Of a stretch of 57,937 nucleotides of DNA, positions 45,899 to 56,903 are shown one piece after another. Every line of letters begins with the position of its first letter. Position 1 is the first letter of the stretch. The DNA comes from Lysobacter sp. yr284 (lineage in GTDB: Bacteria > Pseudomonadota > Gammaproteobacteria > Xanthomonadales > Xanthomonadaceae). Under the pieces are notes generated by a model. It was given only the letters and a program-made list of their open reading frames with translations, had not been told where the DNA came from and made no database searches. Position numbers and translations under genes: made by a program. Location: assembly GCF_900107375.1 (NCBI RefSeq), contig NZ_FNPT01000028.1, forward strand, positions 1-57,937, read 5' to 3'.

Positions 45899-47272
45899 TC
45901 ACCCGCGCGCGAGACCGCCGCGCGAGCCGCCCTTCAGGTTCGCTTTCTTCAACAGGCTTTCGTACTGATGGGACATCAGATGCGCCTGGATTTGAGCGAT
46001 GAAATCCATCACCACGACCACAACGATCAGCAGCGAGGTGCCGCCGAAGTAGAACGAGGTGCCCAGTTGGGTCCGCATGACCTCCGGGAGGAGGCAGACG
46101 ATCACCAGGTAGATCGCGCCGGCCGCCGTCAGGCGGGTCAGCACGCCATCCACATAATCCGCCGTCGCCTTGCCCGGACGGATGCCCGGAATCAGCGCAC
46201 CCGACTTCTTGAGGTTGTCGGCGGTTTCCTGCGAGTTGAACACCAGCGCCGTGTAGAAGAACGCGAAGCCGATGATCAAGCCAGCATACAGGATCATATG
46301 CACCGGCTCACCCGGGGCCAGCCACTGGCTGAGCCGCTGGAGGAAGCCGGAGAAACCCGAACCGCTGTTGCTCTGGGCGAACCAGGTAGCGGCGGTGGCG
46401 GGGAACATCACGATGCTCGACGCGAAGATCGCCGGGATCACGCCCGACATGTTGAGCTTCAGGGGCAGGAACGACGCCTGGTTCATGTAGGCGTTGCGAC
46501 CGCCCTGGCGGCGCGCGTAGTTGACCGTGATCCGGCGCTGGCCGCGTTCGACGAAGACCACCAGGTAGGTGAAGCCGAACACCAGCAGGATCACCACGAT
46601 CGCCGCGATCGCGCTCATGTCGCCGTTGCGGATCTGCTCGAACATGTGCAGGACCGCGGCCGGCAACCCGGCGACGATGCCGGCGAAGATGATCAGCGAC
46701 ACGCCGTTGCCGACGCCACGCTCGGTGATCTGCTCGCCCAGCCACATCAGGAACATGGTGCCCGCGGTCAACGCGATCACCGCGGTCAGGATGAAGCCCA
46801 TGCCCGGCGCGTACACCACCGGCACGCCGTCGGGCGCCACGCTGGACTGCAGGCCGGCGGCGATGCCCCAGGCCTGGAACACCGCCAGCGGAATGGCGCC
46901 CATCCGCGACCACTGGTTGATCTTGCGCCGGCCCGACTCGCCTTCCTTCTGGATGGCCTTCAGGCTGGGCACGATCTGCACCAGCAGCTGCACGATGATC
47001 GACGCCGAGATGTACGGCATCACGTTCAGGGCGAACAGGCTGAAGCGGTGCAGGGCGCCGCCGGTGAACATGTTGAACATGTCCACGATGGTGCCCTGCT
47101 TGGTCTCCATGAACTTGACCATCGCCTCCGGGTTGATACCCGGCACCGGGATGTAGCTGCCGATGCGGTAGACGATCAACGCGCCGATGACGAACAGCAG
47201 ACGCTGGCGCAACTCGGTGAACTTACCGAGCCCGCCGCCGATACCAGCCATTGCGTTGCCGCTGCGCGCCAT
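45899..47272 (-). CDS. secY: Preprotein translocase subunit SecY
   Basis: The 457-residue protein is the ten-TM channel of the SecYEG translocon. The N-terminal [20 protein letters not shown], the plug and the YIPVPGINP and [16 protein letters not shown] loop patterns match SecY. The ATG at 47272 has a GAGGAG upstream inside the end of rplO; an alternative ATG at 47251 would drop seven residues. It is in its usual place after rplO. Confidence 0.96.
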   Translation of the reverse strand: MARSGNAMAGIGGGLGKFTELRQRLLFVIGALIVYRIGSYIPVPGINPEAMVKFMETKQGTIVDMFNMFTGGALHRFSLFALNVMPYISASIIVQLLVQIVPSLKAIQKEGESGRRKINQWSRMGAIPLAVFQAWGIAAGLQSSVAPDGVPVVYAPGMGFILTAVIALTAGTMFLMWLGEQITERGVGNGVSLIIFAGIVAGLPAAVLHMFEQIRNGDMSAIAAIVVILLVFGFTYLVVFVERGQRRITVNYARRQGGRNAYMNQASFLPLKLNMSGVIPAIFASSIVMFPATAATWFAQSNSGSGFSGFLQRLSQWLAPGEPVHMILYAGLIIGFAFFYTALVFNSQETADNLKKSGALIPGIRPGKATADYVDGVLTRLTAAGAIYLVIVCLLPEVMRTQLGTSFYFGGTSLLIVVVVVMDFIAQIQAHLMSHQYESLLKKANLKGGSRGGLARG

Positions 47273-47279
47273 TCGTCAG

Positions 47280-47717
47280 TTACTCCTCGACCTTGCCGCC
47301 GGCCGCTTCGATCGCGGCCTTGGCGCCGGCGGTAGCCAGCACGCCCTTGAGCACGAACTTCTTGGTCAGCTCGCCCTTCTTCACGATCTTGGCCTGCTTG
47401 GCCGTGCTCGGAACGAGCTTGGCGGCCTTCAGCGCGGCGAAGTCGATGTCGCCGGCGTCCAGCTTGTCCAGCTGGTACAGCAGCACTTCGGCGGTGTCCT
47501 TGGCCAGCTTCGAGCGGAAGCCGATCTTGGGCAGGCGACGCTGCATGGGCATCTGGCCGCCTTCGAAACCGGCCTTGATCTTGCCCTTGCCCGAGCGCGC
47601 GAACGAGCCCTTGTGGCCGCGACCGGCGGTCTTGCCCAGGCCGGAACCGATGCCGCGACCGACGCGGGTACGTTCCTGGCGGGCGCCGTCGGCGGGCTTG
47701 AGAGTGTTGAGACGCAT
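47280..47717 (-). CDS. rplO: 50S ribosomal protein L15
   Basis: The 145-residue protein begins [20 protein letters not shown] and has the Gly-rich [19 protein letters not shown] segment and [15 protein letters not shown] of L15. A GAGGAG lies upstream of the start. It follows rpmD by 5 bp. Confidence 0.97.
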   Translation of the reverse strand: MRLNTLKPADGARQERTRVGRGIGSGLGKTAGRGHKGSFARSGKGKIKAGFEGGQMPMQRRLPKIGFRSKLAKDTAEVLLYQLDKLDAGDIDFAALKAAKLVPSTAKQAKIVKKGELTKKFVLKGVLATAGAKAAIEAAGGKVEE

Positions 47718-47722
47718 GGTGA

Positions 47723-47920
47723 TTACTCCTCGACCTGGACGAGGTAGTGAACCTTGTTGATCAGGCCGCGCACCTGCGGGCTGTCCTTCAGTTCACGCAC
47801 ATCGTTGAGCTTGTTCAGGCCCAGCGCGCGCACCGACAGGCGGTGACGCGACTGGGTGCCACGCAGACCCTTGACCAGACGCACCTTGACGGTGCCGGTA
47901 CCGGCTTCGTTCTTAGCCAT
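47723..47920 (-). CDS. rpmD: 50S ribosomal protein L30
   Basis: The 65-residue protein contains [20 protein letters not shown] and the [15 protein letters not shown] phrase of bacterial L30. Its start overlaps the end of rpsE by 8 bp and has a GGAGG upstream, consistent with coupled translation. Confidence 0.95.
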   Translation of the reverse strand: MAKNEAGTGTVKVRLVKGLRGTQSRHRLSVRALGLNKLNDVRELKDSPQVRGLINKVHYLVQVEE

Positions 47921-48452
47921 TGAGGAGATCCTCCACCTTCTTGCCGCGCTTGGCCGCGATCTTGGCCGGCGAGTGCATGTCGGTCAGGCCCTTCACGGTG
48001 GCGCGGACCAGGTTGATCGGGTTGCGCGAACCGGTGGCCTTGGCCAGCACGTTCTTCACGCCGACCGCTTCCAGCACGGCGCGCATCGCGCCGCCGGCGA
48101 TCACGCCGGTACCTTCCGACGCCGGCTGCATGAACACATGCGCCGCGCCGTGGCCGGACTTGACCGCGTGCCACAGGGTGCCGTTGTTGAGCTCGACGGT
48201 GTTCATCGCCTTGCGGGCGTACTCCATCGACTTCTGGATCGCGACCGGCACTTCGCGCGCCTTGCCGTAGCCGAAGCCGACCTTGCCGTTGCCGTCGCCC
48301 ACCACCGTCAGCGCGGTGAAGGTGAACTGGCGGCCGCCCTTGACGGTCTTGCTGACGCGGTTGACCGCGATCAGCTTCTCGATCATGCCGTCGTCGATTT
48401 CTTCGCGGTTGCGATCGCGATCGCGGCCCCGCGGCGCTCTGTCGTCTGCCAT
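47913..48452 (-). CDS. rpsE: 30S ribosomal protein S5
   Basis: The 179-residue protein has the double-stranded RNA-binding motif [20 protein letters not shown] and the C-terminal [15 protein letters not shown] of S5. The N-terminus is extended with an Arg/Asp-rich stretch ([19 protein letters not shown]) before the conserved part. A 190 bp structured spacer, not usual here, separates it from rplR. Confidence 0.97.
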   Translation of the reverse strand: MADDRAPRGRDRDRNREEIDDGMIEKLIAVNRVSKTVKGGRQFTFTALTVVGDGNGKVGFGYGKAREVPVAIQKSMEYARKAMNTVELNNGTLWHAVKSGHGAAHVFMQPASEGTGVIAGGAMRAVLEAVGVKNVLAKATGSRNPINLVRATVKGLTDMHSPAKIAAKRGKKVEDLLNG

Positions 48453-48642
48453 TTCGATATCTCGTTGATTAAAGGGATTTGCGGCCTGGCCGCTTATGAT
48501 TGTGAAGTGACTCGGATGCAGCGACGACCGCGGAAACCCGCGATCTCGCCCGACGCAACCCGCGTCGGCAGGTGAAACGGTTCGGCGCGTAAAGCGTGGA
48601 GACGGATCTCCACGCTTTCAAGCCTGAATACGGCGAGCCGTA
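48453..48642. promoter_or_regulatory. Hairpin-rich spacer between rplR and rpsE
   Basis: The 190 bp hold a perfect 12-bp stem with 4-nt loop (48591-48602 with 48607-48618), ATACGGC/GCCGTAT around GA (48628-48643), CGACGC/GCGTCG (48551-48567) and shorter stems near 48482 and 48525. No long T run follows the main stem, so termination is not clear. An internal promoter or a structured RNA target is possible. Confidence 0.45.
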
Positions 48643-48996
48643 TCAGAACTGCAGGCCGCCTTCGCGCGCGGCGTCGGCGAGGGCCTTGATGCGTCCGTGG
48701 TAGCGGTAGCCCGAGCGGTCGAACGCGACCTTCTCGATGCCCGCGGCCTTGGCGCGCTCGGCGATCATCTTGCCGACCTTGACGGCGGCATCGGCGTTCT
48801 TGCCGTTCTTCAGACCTTCCTTGACGTCGGCCTGCACGGTCGAGGCGGTGGCCAGGACCTTGGAGCCGTCGGCGGTGAAGATCTGGGCGTACAGGTGCTG
48901 GCCCGTGCGCAGCACGGTCAGGCGGGCGACGCCGAGGTTGCGGATGTGCGAGCGGGTCGACTTGGCGCGACGCAGGCGAGCGATATTCTTGTTCAT
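48643..48996 (-). CDS. rplR: 50S ribosomal protein L18
   Basis: The 117-residue protein contains [21 protein letters not shown], the [16 protein letters not shown] segment, and the C-terminal [24 protein letters not shown] of L18, which binds 5S rRNA. GGAGA lies before the ATG. Confidence 0.97.
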   Translation of the reverse strand: MNKNIARLRRAKSTRSHIRNLGVARLTVLRTGQHLYAQIFTADGSKVLATASTVQADVKEGLKNGKNADAAVKVGKMIAERAKAAGIEKVAFDRSGYRYHGRIKALADAAREGGLQF

Positions 48997-49062
48997 GTTC
49001 TGGTCTCCGAAAGCTGAAAGCCTGGTGATCCGGGGCCGGCCCGCAGGCCGGCGCCCTACCCG

Positions 49063-49590
49063 TTAGGCCTTCTTGGCTTCCTTACGGATGATGACTTCGC
49101 CGGCGTACTTCACACCCTTGCCCTTGTAGGGCTCCGGCGGACGGAAACCGCGGATCTTGGCGGCGACTTCGCCCACGCGCTGCTTGTCCGCGCCCTGGAC
49201 CAGGATCTCGGTCTGGGTCGGAGCGGCGAGGGTGATGCCTTCGGGGGCCTGGAACACGACCGGGTGCGAGAAACCCAGCGACAGGCTGAGGTCCTTGCCC
49301 TGCATCGCGGCGCGGTAACCGACGCCGACCAGCTCGAGCTTGCGCTCGAAGCCTTCCGACACGCCCTTGACCATGTTGGCCAGGATCGCGCGCAGGGTGC
49401 CGGTCAGCGGGATCAGCGCGGCGTCTTCGGTAGCGAAGACGGCCTCGTTGTTCTCGACCTTGAGGTTGATGGCGGCCGGCTTGGCGATGCTCAGCGAGCC
49501 CTTCGGGCCCTTGGCGACGATCGCGTCGGCCTGCACGTTGATTTCGACGCCCTTCGGCAGGGCGATCGGCTTCTTGGCAACTCGGGACAT
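49063..49590 (-). CDS. rplF: 50S ribosomal protein L6
   Basis: The 175-residue protein begins [19 protein letters not shown] and ends with the conserved [24 protein letters not shown] lies upstream of the ATG. It follows rpsH by 15 bp. Confidence 0.97.
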   Translation of the reverse strand: MSRVAKKPIALPKGVEINVQADAIVAKGPKGSLSIAKPAAINLKVENNEAVFATEDAALIPLTGTLRAILANMVKGVSEGFERKLELVGVGYRAAMQGKDLSLSLGFSHPVVFQAPEGITLAAPTQTEILVQGADKQRVGEVAAKIRGFRPPEPYKGKGVKYAGEVIIRKEAKKA

Positions 49591-49605
49591 GGTTCGTTTA
49601 CTCCC

Positions 49606-50004
49606 TTAGGCCACGAAGCACAGGACTTCACCGCCGACGCCCTGCTGGCGCGCCTGCGCATCGGTCATGATGCCCTTGGAGGTGGAGATGATGGCCACGC
49701 CGAGGCCGCCGAGGACCTTGGGCAGCGCGTCCTTGCCGCGGTACTGGCGCAGGCCCGAACGGGAGTAGCGCTCGAGGCGCTCGATCACCGGCTTGCCCTC
49801 GTAGTACTTCAGCGAGATTTCGAGTTCGGACTTGCCGGCGGACGTGGGCGTCACGCGCGAGTCCAGGATGTAACCCTCTTCCTTCAGCACGGCGGCGATG
49901 GCCACCTTCACCTTGGACGAAGGCATCTTCACCGTCTGCTTGCGCACAGCGGCCGCATTCTTGATGCGGACCAGCATGTCGGCGATGGGATCAGTCATGC
50001 TCAT
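49606..50004 (-). CDS. rpsH: 30S ribosomal protein S8
   Basis: The 132-residue protein begins [20 protein letters not shown] and ends GGEVLCFVA, typical of S8, which in E. coli also represses the spc operon by binding the rplE region. An AGGTGA precedes the start. A 191 bp structured spacer separates it from rpsN. Confidence 0.97.
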   Translation of the reverse strand: MSMTDPIADMLVRIKNAAAVRKQTVKMPSSKVKVAIAAVLKEEGYILDSRVTPTSAGKSELEISLKYYEGKPVIERLERYSRSGLRQYRGKDALPKVLGGLGVAIISTSKGIMTDAQARQQGVGGEVLCFVA

Positions 50005-50195
50005 TAAAAGTCACCTATGAGTAGCACCGATATCCGCGGGATTGCGAATTTCAGTTGTATACGACGCCTTACAACAACGCCAGCGCGGCCCGAAGGCCGC
50101 GCTGGGAACCCGGGCCGAAGCCCGGGGAGCCGGCAACTATAACAGACTTTTAAGCCTTGGGCTCTCGAGCCTGTCCAGCCGCCGGCGTTGACCGC
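50005..50195. promoter_or_regulatory. Hairpin-rich spacer between rpsN and rpsH
   Basis: On the minus strand two consecutive stems carry TTCG loops: an 11-bp perfect stem (50080-50090 with 50095-50105) and CCCGGGC/GCCCGGG (50109-50126). A TATAGT at 50136-50141 could be a -10 on the minus strand, but no matching -35 was found. There is no T run after the stems. Confidence 0.45.
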
Positions 50196-50501
50196 TTACC
50201 AGCTCGCCTTGCGCAGGCCCGGCACGTCGCCGCGCATGGTGGCTTCGCGCAGCTTGTTGCGGCCCAGGCCGAACTTCTGGTAGACGCCGCGCGAGCGGCC
50301 GGTCAGGGCGCAACGGTTGCGCTGGCGGCTCGGCGACGAGTCGCGCGGCAGCTTCTGCAGCTTGACCACCGCATCCATCTTGTCCTCGTAGGAGGACGCG
50401 TCGGACGAGATGATCTTCTTCAGCGCGTCGCGCTTGGCCGCGAACTTCTTCGCCAGCTTGGCCCGCTTGAGGTCGCGGTTGACCATGGAGGTCTTAGCCA
50501 T
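50196..50501 (-). CDS. rpsN: 30S ribosomal protein S14
   Basis: The 101-residue protein is the long, cysteine-poor S14 form (no CxxC zinc motifs in the C-terminal [26 protein letters not shown]), begins [20 protein letters not shown], and is typical of proteobacteria. It sits between rplE and rpsH. Confidence 0.97.
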   Translation of the reverse strand: MAKTSMVNRDLKRAKLAKKFAAKRDALKKIISSDASSYEDKMDAVVKLQKLPRDSSPSRQRNRCALTGRSRGVYQKFGLGRNKLREATMRGDVPGLRKASW

Positions 50502-50516
50502 TGTTCAATCCTAGCC

Positions 50517-51059
50517 TCAGTTACGGAACGGGAAGCGGAAGGCTTCGAGCAGGGCCTTGGCCTCGGCGTCGGTCTTCGCGGTCGTGGTGATCGCGATGTC
50601 CATGCCGCGCAGGGCGTCGACCTGGTCGAAGTCGATTTCCGGGAAGATGATCTGTTCCTTGACGCCCATGTTGTAGTTGCCGCGGCCATCGAACGAACGG
50701 CCCGACACGCCGCGGAAGTCGCGGACGCGCGGCAGCGAGATGTTGATCAGGCGGTCCAGGAACTCGAACATCTTGGCGCGGCGCAGGGTGACCTTGGCGC
50801 CGATCGGCCAGCCGTCGCGGATCTTGAACGAAGCCACCGACACGCGGGACTTGGTCACGATCGGCTTCTGGCCGGCGATCTTGGTCATGTCCGCAACGGC
50901 ATTTTCCAGGATCTTCTTGTTGGTGGCGGCTTCGCCCACGCCCATGTTCAGCGTGATCTTGACGAGGCGCGGCACTTCCATCGGGTTCTTGTAACCGAAC
51001 TTCTCAGTCAGCGCGGGAACCACTTCTTTCTTGTAAAACTCTTCGAGCCGGGTGGTCAT
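50517..51059 (-). CDS. rplE: 50S ribosomal protein L5
   Basis: The 180-residue protein has the L5 patterns [43 protein letters not shown] and the C-terminal [17 protein letters not shown]. It binds 5S rRNA. AGGAA lies upstream of the ATG. Confidence 0.97.
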   Translation of the reverse strand: MTTRLEEFYKKEVVPALTEKFGYKNPMEVPRLVKITLNMGVGEAATNKKILENAVADMTKIAGQKPIVTKSRVSVASFKIRDGWPIGAKVTLRRAKMFEFLDRLINISLPRVRDFRGVSGRSFDGRGNYNMGVKEQIIFPEIDFDQVDALRGMDIAITTTAKTDAEAKALLEAFRFPFRN

Positions 51060-51070
51060 CTCAGCATTCC

Positions 51071-51385
51071 TCAGGCGTCGACCGCCTCACCGCTGGAGCG
51101 GAACACACGCAGTTTGCGTCCATCCTCCAGCACCTTGAAACCGATGCGTTCGCCCTTGCCGGTGGCCGGGTTGAACAGCATGACGTTGGAAATGTGGATC
51201 GGCGCTTCGCGCTCCACCACGCCGCCCGGCTGGTTGGCCTGCGGATTCGGCTTGGTGTGGCGCTTGACGATGTTGATGTTCGACACGACGACCTTGTCGC
51301 CGAGCACGCGCACCACATCGCCCTTCTTGCCCTTGTCCTTGCCGGCGGTGACGATCACTTGATCGCCCTTCTTGATACGGTTCAT
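51071..51385 (-). CDS. rplX: 50S ribosomal protein L24
   Basis: The 104-residue protein begins [22 protein letters not shown] (KOW motif) as expected of L24, an early 50S assembly initiator. GGAGGA lies upstream. It lies between rplN and rplE. Confidence 0.96.
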   Translation of the reverse strand: MNRIKKGDQVIVTAGKDKGKKGDVVRVLGDKVVVSNINIVKRHTKPNPQANQPGGVVEREAPIHISNVMLFNPATGKGERIGFKVLEDGRKLRVFRSSGEAVDA

Positions 51386-51401
51386 GGTCTAGTTCCTCCG
51401 C

Positions 51402-51770
51402 TCAGAGCACTTCAGGCGCGAGCGAAACGATCTTCATGAACTTCTCCGAGCGCAGCTCGCGAGTCACGGGCCCGAAGATACGGGTGCCGATCGGCTCATG
51501 CTTGTTGTTGAGCAACACCGCAGCGTTGCCGTCGAAGCGGATCAGCGAGCCGTCCGGACGGCGCACGCCCTTGCGGGTGCGCACCACGACGGCGTCGTAG
51601 ACGTCGCCCTTCTTGACCTTGCCGCGCGGAATCGCATCCTTCACGGTGACCTTGATGATGTCGCCAATGTGCGCGTAACGGCGCTTGGAGCCGCCGAGCA
51701 CCTTGATGCACATCACTTCCTTGGCACCGGAGTTGTCGGCCACGCCGAGGTAGCTTTGCATCTGGATCAT
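51402..51770 (-). CDS. rplN: 50S ribosomal protein L14
   Basis: The 122-residue protein begins [20 protein letters not shown] and continues with [21 protein letters not shown], the standard L14 sequence. AGGAGG lies upstream of the ATG. Confidence 0.97.
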   Translation of the reverse strand: MIQMQSYLGVADNSGAKEVMCIKVLGGSKRRYAHIGDIIKVTVKDAIPRGKVKKGDVYDAVVVRTRKGVRRPDGSLIRFDGNAAVLLNNKHEPIGTRIFGPVTRELRSEKFMKIVSLAPEVL

Positions 51771-51784
51771 GGTTCAGCCTCCTC

Positions 51785-52054
51785 TTATTCGGCCACGCGG
51801 CTGACGATCTCAACCACGCTCCAGTTCTTGGTCTTGGAAAGGGGAGCAATCTCCTTCACGCGCACGATGTCGCCTTCCTTGCAGGCGTTGTCGGCGTCGT
51901 GGGCGTGGAGCTTGGTCGAGCGACGGATGTACTTGCCGTACAGCGCGTGCTTGACCTGGCGCTCGACGAGCACGGTGACGGTCTTGTCCATCTTGTTGCT
52001 GACGACCCGGCCTTCAACCGTGCGCACAGCCTTCTCTGTCTTGTTGTCGGTCAT
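51785..52054 (-). CDS. rpsQ: 30S ribosomal protein S17
   Basis: The 89-residue protein contains [20 protein letters not shown] and the [16 protein letters not shown] segment of S17. It follows rpmC by 10 bp. Confidence 0.97.
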   Translation of the reverse strand: MTDNKTEKAVRTVEGRVVSNKMDKTVTVLVERQVKHALYGKYIRRSTKLHAHDADNACKEGDIVRVKEIAPLSKTKNWSVVEIVSRVAE

Positions 52055-52064
52055 GGCAGGGTCC

Positions 52065-52250
52065 TTACTTCTTCTCGCCCAGCAGCATGTTCACGCGAGC
52101 GATCTCGCGGCGAACACGGCGGGCGTCGTGGGTCTTGGCGAGCTGGCCGGTGGCCTTCTGCATGCGCAGGGCGAAGCCCTCCTTGTGCAGTTCGACCAGA
52201 TGAGCCTTCAGCTCATCGGCAGACTTCTCGCGCAGTTGCTTGAGTTCCAT
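52065..52250 (-). CDS. rpmC: 50S ribosomal protein L29
   Basis: The 61-residue helical protein begins [20 protein letters not shown]. Its ATG shares one base with the rplP stop (TAATG), so translation is probably coupled. Confidence 0.96.
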   Translation of the reverse strand: MELKQLREKSADELKAHLVELHKEGFALRMQKATGQLAKTHDARRVRREIARVNMLLGEKK

Positions 52251-52663
52251 TAGCGCACCGTCCGGGTAACGAAAGTGGTGGTCACCGAGAGCTTGGCGGC
52301 CGCCAGACGGAACGCTTCGCGCGCCACGTCTTCCGGAACGCCCTCGATCTCGTAAATCATGCGACCGGGCTGGATCTGCGCGACCCAGTACTCGACGTTG
52401 CCCTTACCGGAGCCCATTCGGACTTCGATCGGCTTCTTGGTGATCGGCTTGTCCGGGAACACGCGGATCCACATCTTGCCGCCGCGCTTGACGTAGCGGC
52501 TGATCGAGCGGCGGGCCGCTTCGATCTGGCGAGCGGTCAGCTGGCCGTGCGCGGTCGCCTTGAGGCCGTACTCGCCGAAGCTGACGGCGTTGCCGCTCCA
52601 GCTCAGGCCCTCGTTACGGCCCTTGTGTACCTTGCGGTACTTGGTTCGCTTGGGTTGCAGCAT
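52250..52663 (-). CDS. rplP: 50S ribosomal protein L16
   Basis: The 137-residue protein begins [20 protein letters not shown] and has the conserved [19 protein letters not shown] and [18 protein letters not shown] of L16. A GGTAA lies upstream. Confidence 0.97.
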   Translation of the reverse strand: MLQPKRTKYRKVHKGRNEGLSWSGNAVSFGEYGLKATAHGQLTARQIEAARRSISRYVKRGGKMWIRVFPDKPITKKPIEVRMGSGKGNVEYWVAQIQPGRMIYEIEGVPEDVAREAFRLAAAKLSVTTTFVTRTVR

Positions 52664-52669
52664 GGCGGA

Positions 52670-53431
52670 TTACCTCTGTTCGCGGGCAGGACGGCCCGAG
52701 CGGTCGTTGCGATCGCCGCGGTCGCCGCGATCGCCGCGGTCGCCACGGTCACCACGCTCGTTGCGCGGCGAGTCGTCCTGCTTCTCCTGGCCGACCTGGG
52801 CGAAATCGAACACCTCGCCCTTATAGATCCAGGTCTTGATGCCGATGATGCCGTAGGTCGTCTTGGCTTCGGCGAAGCCGTAGTCGATGTCGGCGCGCAG
52901 GGTATGCAGCGGCACGCGGCCTTCGCGATACCACTCCGAACGCGCGATCTCGGCGCCGTTGAGGCGGCCGGCCACGTTGACCTTGATGCCCAGCGCGCCC
53001 AGACGCATCGCATTGCCCACCGCGCGCTTCATGGCGCGGCGGAACATGATGCGGCGCTCGAGCTGCTGCGCGATCGATTCGGCGACCAGCTGCGCGTCGA
53101 GCTCCGGCTTGCGGACCTCGGTCACGTTGATGTGCGCCGGGACGCCCATCAGGTTGCTGACTTCCTTACGCAGCTTCTCGATGTCCTCGCCGCGCTTGCC
53201 GATCACCACGCCCGGACGGGCGGTGTGGATCGTGACGCGGGCGTTGTTCGCCGGACGTTCGATGAAGATCTTCGAGATGCCGGCCTGAGCCAGCTTCTTG
53301 CGAAGCATCTCGCGAACCTTCAGGTCAGCCGCCAGGTACTCGGCGTACTGCTTCTTGTTGGCGAACCACTTGGAATTCCAATCCTTGGCGATGCCCAGGC
53401 GGATTCCGGTCGGATGAACTTTATGACCCAT
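52670..53431 (-). CDS. rpsC: 30S ribosomal protein S3 with repeat tail
   Basis: The 253-residue protein begins [20 protein letters not shown] and has the KH domain ([16 protein letters not shown]). It is about 20 residues longer than E. coli S3 because the C-terminus carries a low-complexity tail with repeated GDR triplets ([15 protein letters not shown] then [12 protein letters not shown]). The tail is encoded by a GC-rich tandem repeat. AGGCGGAG lies upstream of the ATG. Confidence 0.96.
   Translation of the reverse strand: MGHKVHPTGIRLGIAKDWNSKWFANKKQYAEYLAADLKVREMLRKKLAQAGISKIFIERPANNARVTIHTARPGVVIGKRGEDIEKLRKEVSNLMGVPAHINVTEVRKPELDAQLVAESIAQQLERRIMFRRAMKRAVGNAMRLGALGIKVNVAGRLNGAEIARSEWYREGRVPLHTLRADIDYGFAEAKTTYGIIGIKTWIYKGEVFDFAQVGQEKQDDSPRNERGDRGDRGDRGDRGDRNDRSGRPAREQR
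52690..52765 (-). repeat. Short tandem repeat encoding the S3 GDR tail
   Basis: Nine-base units of the type CGATCGCCG/CGGTCGCCG repeat in frame within rpsC and encode GDR triplets. Slippage could change tail length between strains. Confidence 0.75.
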
Positions 53432-53444
53432 TGTCTACTCCGCC

Positions 53445-53786
53445 TTACTTGCCGGCGCCCACAACCACAGTGATGTGGCTGGTGCGCTTGAGGATGCGGG
53501 TGCCGCGGCCCTTCGCACGCGCCATGAAGCGCTTCAGTGCGGGACCCTCGTCAACCATGATGGTCTTGACCTTGAGATCGTCGACGTCGGCGCCCTGGTT
53601 GTTCTCGGCGTTGGCGATGGCGGACTCCACGACCTTGCGGATCAGTGCAGCAGCCTTCTTGTCCGAGAACTTCAGCAGGTTGACGGCGCGCTCGGCGGAC
53701 AGACCGCGCACCTGGTCGGCGACCAGGCGGGCCTTCTGCGGGGAGATGCGCGCGGTGCGCAGGATGGCTTTCGCTTCCATGGTCAT
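53445..53786 (-). CDS. rplV: 50S ribosomal protein L22
   Basis: The 113-residue protein has the conserved [23 protein letters not shown] segment and the C-terminal [19 protein letters not shown] region (here [12 protein letters not shown]) of L22. AGGAG lies upstream of the start. Confidence 0.97.
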   Translation of the reverse strand: MTMEAKAILRTARISPQKARLVADQVRGLSAERAVNLLKFSDKKAAALIRKVVESAIANAENNQGADVDDLKVKTIMVDEGPALKRFMARAKGRGTRILKRTSHITVVVGAGK

Positions 53787-53790
53787 CTCC

Positions 53791-54060
53791 TTACTTGCCC
53801 GACTTCTTGTCGCCGCCGTGACCCTTGAACGTACGGGTCAGAGCGAACTCGCCAAGCTTGTGGCCGACCATGTTCTCGTTGACCAGCACCGGGATGTGGT
53901 TCTTGCCGTTGTGGATGGCGATCGTGAAACCGACCATCTCCGGCAGGACCATCGAGCGGCGCGACCAGGTCTTGATCGGCTTCTTGTTGTTGCCCGCGGT
54001 CTCCACCTTCTTGATCAGATGGTGGTCGACGAAGGGACCTTTCTTCAGTGAACGTGCCAT
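53791..54060 (-). CDS. rpsS: 30S ribosomal protein S19
   Basis: The 89-residue protein begins [20 protein letters not shown] and has the [22 protein letters not shown] signature (shortened) of S19. It follows rplB by 6 bp. Confidence 0.97.
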   Translation of the reverse strand: MARSLKKGPFVDHHLIKKVETAGNNKKPIKTWSRRSMVLPEMVGFTIAIHNGKNHIPVLVNENMVGHKLGEFALTRTFKGHGGDKKSGK

Positions 54061-54066
54061 GGCCGA

Positions 54067-54894
54067 TTAACCCCTGCGATCGCGCACGATGAATTGCGTG
54101 GTGCGCTTGTTCTTGCGCGTCTTGTAACCCTTGGTCGGAACACCCCACGGGGTGACCGGATGCGGGTTGCCCTGGCCGGCCTTCGCCTCGCCACCACCGT
54201 GCGGGTGGTCGACGGGGTTCATGGCGGCGCCGCGGACGGTCGGCTTGATGCCGCGCCAACGCTTGGCGCCGGCCTTGCCGAGCTTCTCGAGGTTGTGCTC
54301 GTCGTTGCCGACTTCGCCGACGGTGGCGCGGCACTCGACCGGCACCTTGCGCATTTCGCCGGAGCGAAGACGCAGCGTGGCGTAGCCCTGCTCGCGAGCC
54401 ACCAGGTAGGCGCTGGCGCCGGCCGCGCGGGCCAGCTGGGCGCCCTTGCCCGGCTTCATCTCGACGCAGCACACGGTGGTGCCGACCGGGACGTTGCTCA
54501 GCGGCAGCGTGTTGCCGACGCGGATCGGGGCGTCGCGGCCCGCGATCACCTGGTCGCCGTCCTTCAGGCCCTTCGGGGCGATGATGTAACGGCGCTCGCC
54601 ATCGACGTAGCACAGCAGCGCGATGTGCGCGGTGCGGTTGGGATCGTATTCGATCCGCTCCACGCGCGCCGGAATGCCTTCCTTGTCGCGCTTGAAGTCG
54701 ATGATGCGGTAGTGCTGCTTGTGACCGCCGCCGATGTGGCGGGTGGTGATCCGGCCGTGGTGGTTACGGCCGCCGGTCTTGCCCTGCTTCTCGATCAGGG
54801 CCGCGTGCGGCGCGCCCTTGTGCAGGCCCGGGGTCACGACGCGGACCGCGTTGCGGCGGCCGGCGGAGGTGGGCTTGAAAGTCATCAATGCCAT
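54067..54894 (-). CDS. rplB: 50S ribosomal protein L2
   Basis: The 275-residue protein contains [33 protein letters not shown], and the conserved C-terminal [17 protein letters not shown] type motif (here [16 protein letters not shown]), needed for peptidyl transferase assembly. AGGAA lies upstream. Confidence 0.97.
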   Translation of the reverse strand: MALMTFKPTSAGRRNAVRVVTPGLHKGAPHAALIEKQGKTGGRNHHGRITTRHIGGGHKQHYRIIDFKRDKEGIPARVERIEYDPNRTAHIALLCYVDGERRYIIAPKGLKDGDQVIAGRDAPIRVGNTLPLSNVPVGTTVCCVEMKPGKGAQLARAAGASAYLVAREQGYATLRLRSGEMRKVPVECRATVGEVGNDEHNLEKLGKAGAKRWRGIKPTVRGAAMNPVDHPHGGGEAKAGQGNPHPVTPWGVPTKGYKTRKNKRTTQFIVRDRRG

Positions 54895-54904
54895 GGGTCT
54901 TTCC

Positions 54905-55201
54905 TCAGGCCTTGGCCATCACGTCGATCGACTGGCCTTCGGCCAGCGTCACGTACGCCTTGCGCCAGTCGCCGCGGCGGCCCATGCGGTTACGGAAGGC
55001 CTTGTTCTTGCCCTTCACGTTGACCACATTGACAGCCTCGACCTTGACGTCGAACAGCTTCTCAACGGCGACCTTGATGTCGCCCTTGGTCGCTTCGTTC
55101 GAAACTTCGAAGACGTATTGGTTGGAAACTTCCTGCAGACGCGCGGTCTTTTCGGACACGCGCGGCGCGCGGATGATGCTGTAGAGCTTGGCGTCGTTCA
55201 T
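54905..55201 (-). CDS. rplW: 50S ribosomal protein L23
   Basis: The 98-residue protein begins [20 protein letters not shown]. The ATG at 55201 overlaps the rplD stop (ATGA); a GTG three codons earlier is possible but less likely. L23 lines the exit of the nascent-chain tunnel and docks trigger factor. Confidence 0.96.
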   Translation of the reverse strand: MNDAKLYSIIRAPRVSEKTARLQEVSNQYVFEVSNEATKGDIKVAVEKLFDVKVEAVNVVNVKGKNKAFRNRMGRRGDWRKAYVTLAEGQSIDVMAKA

Positions 55202-55803
55202 GCCAGCCACTCCTCGATCTTCTTGACCGCATCGCTGGTGAGCACGACCGAGTCGGCGCCGACGAGGGCGACCGGATCCAGGCCCTGGACATCACGAACT
55301 TCGACGTACGGCAGGTTGCGGGCCGAGAGATACAGGTTCTCGGTGGCCTCTTCGGTGACGATCAGCGGACGACGGCCGACTTCCAGGCTCTTGAGCTTTT
55401 CGATCAGGCCCTTGGTCTTCGGAGCGTCGATGTCGAAGCTCTCGACGACCGTGATGCGGCCCTGGCGGTTGAGCTCGGACAGGATCGCGGCGATCGCGGC
55501 GCGGTACATCTTGCGGTTGACCTTCTGCGCGAAGCTGCGCGGCTTGGCCGCGAAGGTCACGCCGCCGCCGACGAAGATCGGAGCGGTCAGAGCGCCGTGG
55601 CGAGCACCGCCGCCCTTCTGCTTCTTCGACTTCTTGGTGGTGCCGTTGACTTCCGAACGGGTCTTCTGCGCCTTGGTGCCGGCGCGACCGGCGTTGCGAT
55701 AGGCGACGACGACCTGATGAACCAGGTCTTCGCTGAATTCGCGGCCGAAGATCTCGTCGGAGACCGACAGAGTCTTGCTGCTGTTATTGATGGCGAGTTC
55801 CAT
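55198..55803 (-). CDS. rplD: 50S ribosomal protein L4
   Basis: The 201-residue protein has the conserved [24 protein letters not shown] loop (shortened) and [15 protein letters not shown]. An AAGGAG eight bases before the second ATG supports the start at 55803 rather than 55809. In E. coli, L4 is the autogenous regulator of the S10 operon, acting on the leader. Confidence 0.96.
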   Translation of the reverse strand: MELAINNSSKTLSVSDEIFGREFSEDLVHQVVVAYRNAGRAGTKAQKTRSEVNGTTKKSKKQKGGGARHGALTAPIFVGGGVTFAAKPRSFAQKVNRKMYRAAIAAILSELNRQGRITVVESFDIDAPKTKGLIEKLKSLEVGRRPLIVTEEATENLYLSARNLPYVEVRDVQGLDPVALVGADSVVLTSDAVKKIEEWLA

Positions 55804-55815
55804 CGTCATCTCTCC

Positions 55816-56469
55816 TTATGCCTTGCTCGAGGGACGGACGATCACGTCGCCACCCGGCGCGCCCGGCACGGCGCCCTTGATCGCGATCAGGCCGCGCTCG
55901 GCGTCGACCTTGACCACTTCAAGACGCTGGGTGCTCTGCTGGGCGGCGCCCATGTGGCCCGACATCTTCTTGCCCGGGAACACGCGGCCCGGCGTCTGGC
56001 GCTGGCCGATCGAACCCGGCGAACGGTGCGACAACGAGTTACCGTGCGTCGCGTCGCCCATGCGGAAATTCCAGCGCTTGATCGTGCCCTGGAAGCCCTT
56101 GCCCTTGGTCACGCCCTGGACGTCGACCAGCTGGCCGGCGCTGAAGATGTCGGCCTTGATCTCGCCGCCCACTTCGAACGCGCCGATCTGGTCGGCTTCC
56201 ACGCGCAGCTCCCACAAGCCGCGACCGGCTTCGACCTTCGCCTTGGCGAGGTGACCGGCTTCGGGCTTGTTGACGAGCGCGGCGCGGCGCACGCCGACCG
56301 TCACCTGCACAGCGCTGTAGCCGTCGGTGTCTTCGGTCTTGATCTGGGTGATGCGGTTCGGGGTCGCCTCGATGAGGGTCACCGGAACCGACTTGCCGTC
56401 TTCGGTGAAGAAACGGCTCATGCCGGCCTTGCGACCGACGATGCCCAACGAATACTTCTTCGCGGTCAT
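55816..56469 (-). CDS. rplC: 50S ribosomal protein L3
   Basis: The 217-residue protein begins [21 protein letters not shown] and has the [22 protein letters not shown] and [23 protein letters not shown] motifs (shortened). GAGG lies upstream of the ATG. It follows rpsJ by 10 bp. Confidence 0.97.
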   Translation of the reverse strand: MTAKKYSLGIVGRKAGMSRFFTEDGKSVPVTLIEATPNRITQIKTEDTDGYSAVQVTVGVRRAALVNKPEAGHLAKAKVEAGRGLWELRVEADQIGAFEVGGEIKADIFSAGQLVDVQGVTKGKGFQGTIKRWNFRMGDATHGNSLSHRSPGSIGQRQTPGRVFPGKKMSGHMGAAQQSTQRLEVVKVDAERGLIAIKGAVPGAPGGDVIVRPSSKA

Positions 56470-56479
56470 GGTGGTCGCC

Positions 56480-56791
<312 letters not shown>

Positions 56792-56903
56792 GAACGGAAT
56801 TCCTTGGTTGAAAGAGCGACGGGACGGCTTCTGGGTGCGCCGGCCCCACGAAAACGCAAACAACTCCAGGACAACACCCTCGCCCCGGAGCTTCCTTGCC
56901 TGG

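Noticed and set aside
48591-48618. Intrinsic terminator between rplR and rpsE
   Set aside because: The stem is perfect, but only TTT follows on the coding strand, and the operon continues in the same direction.
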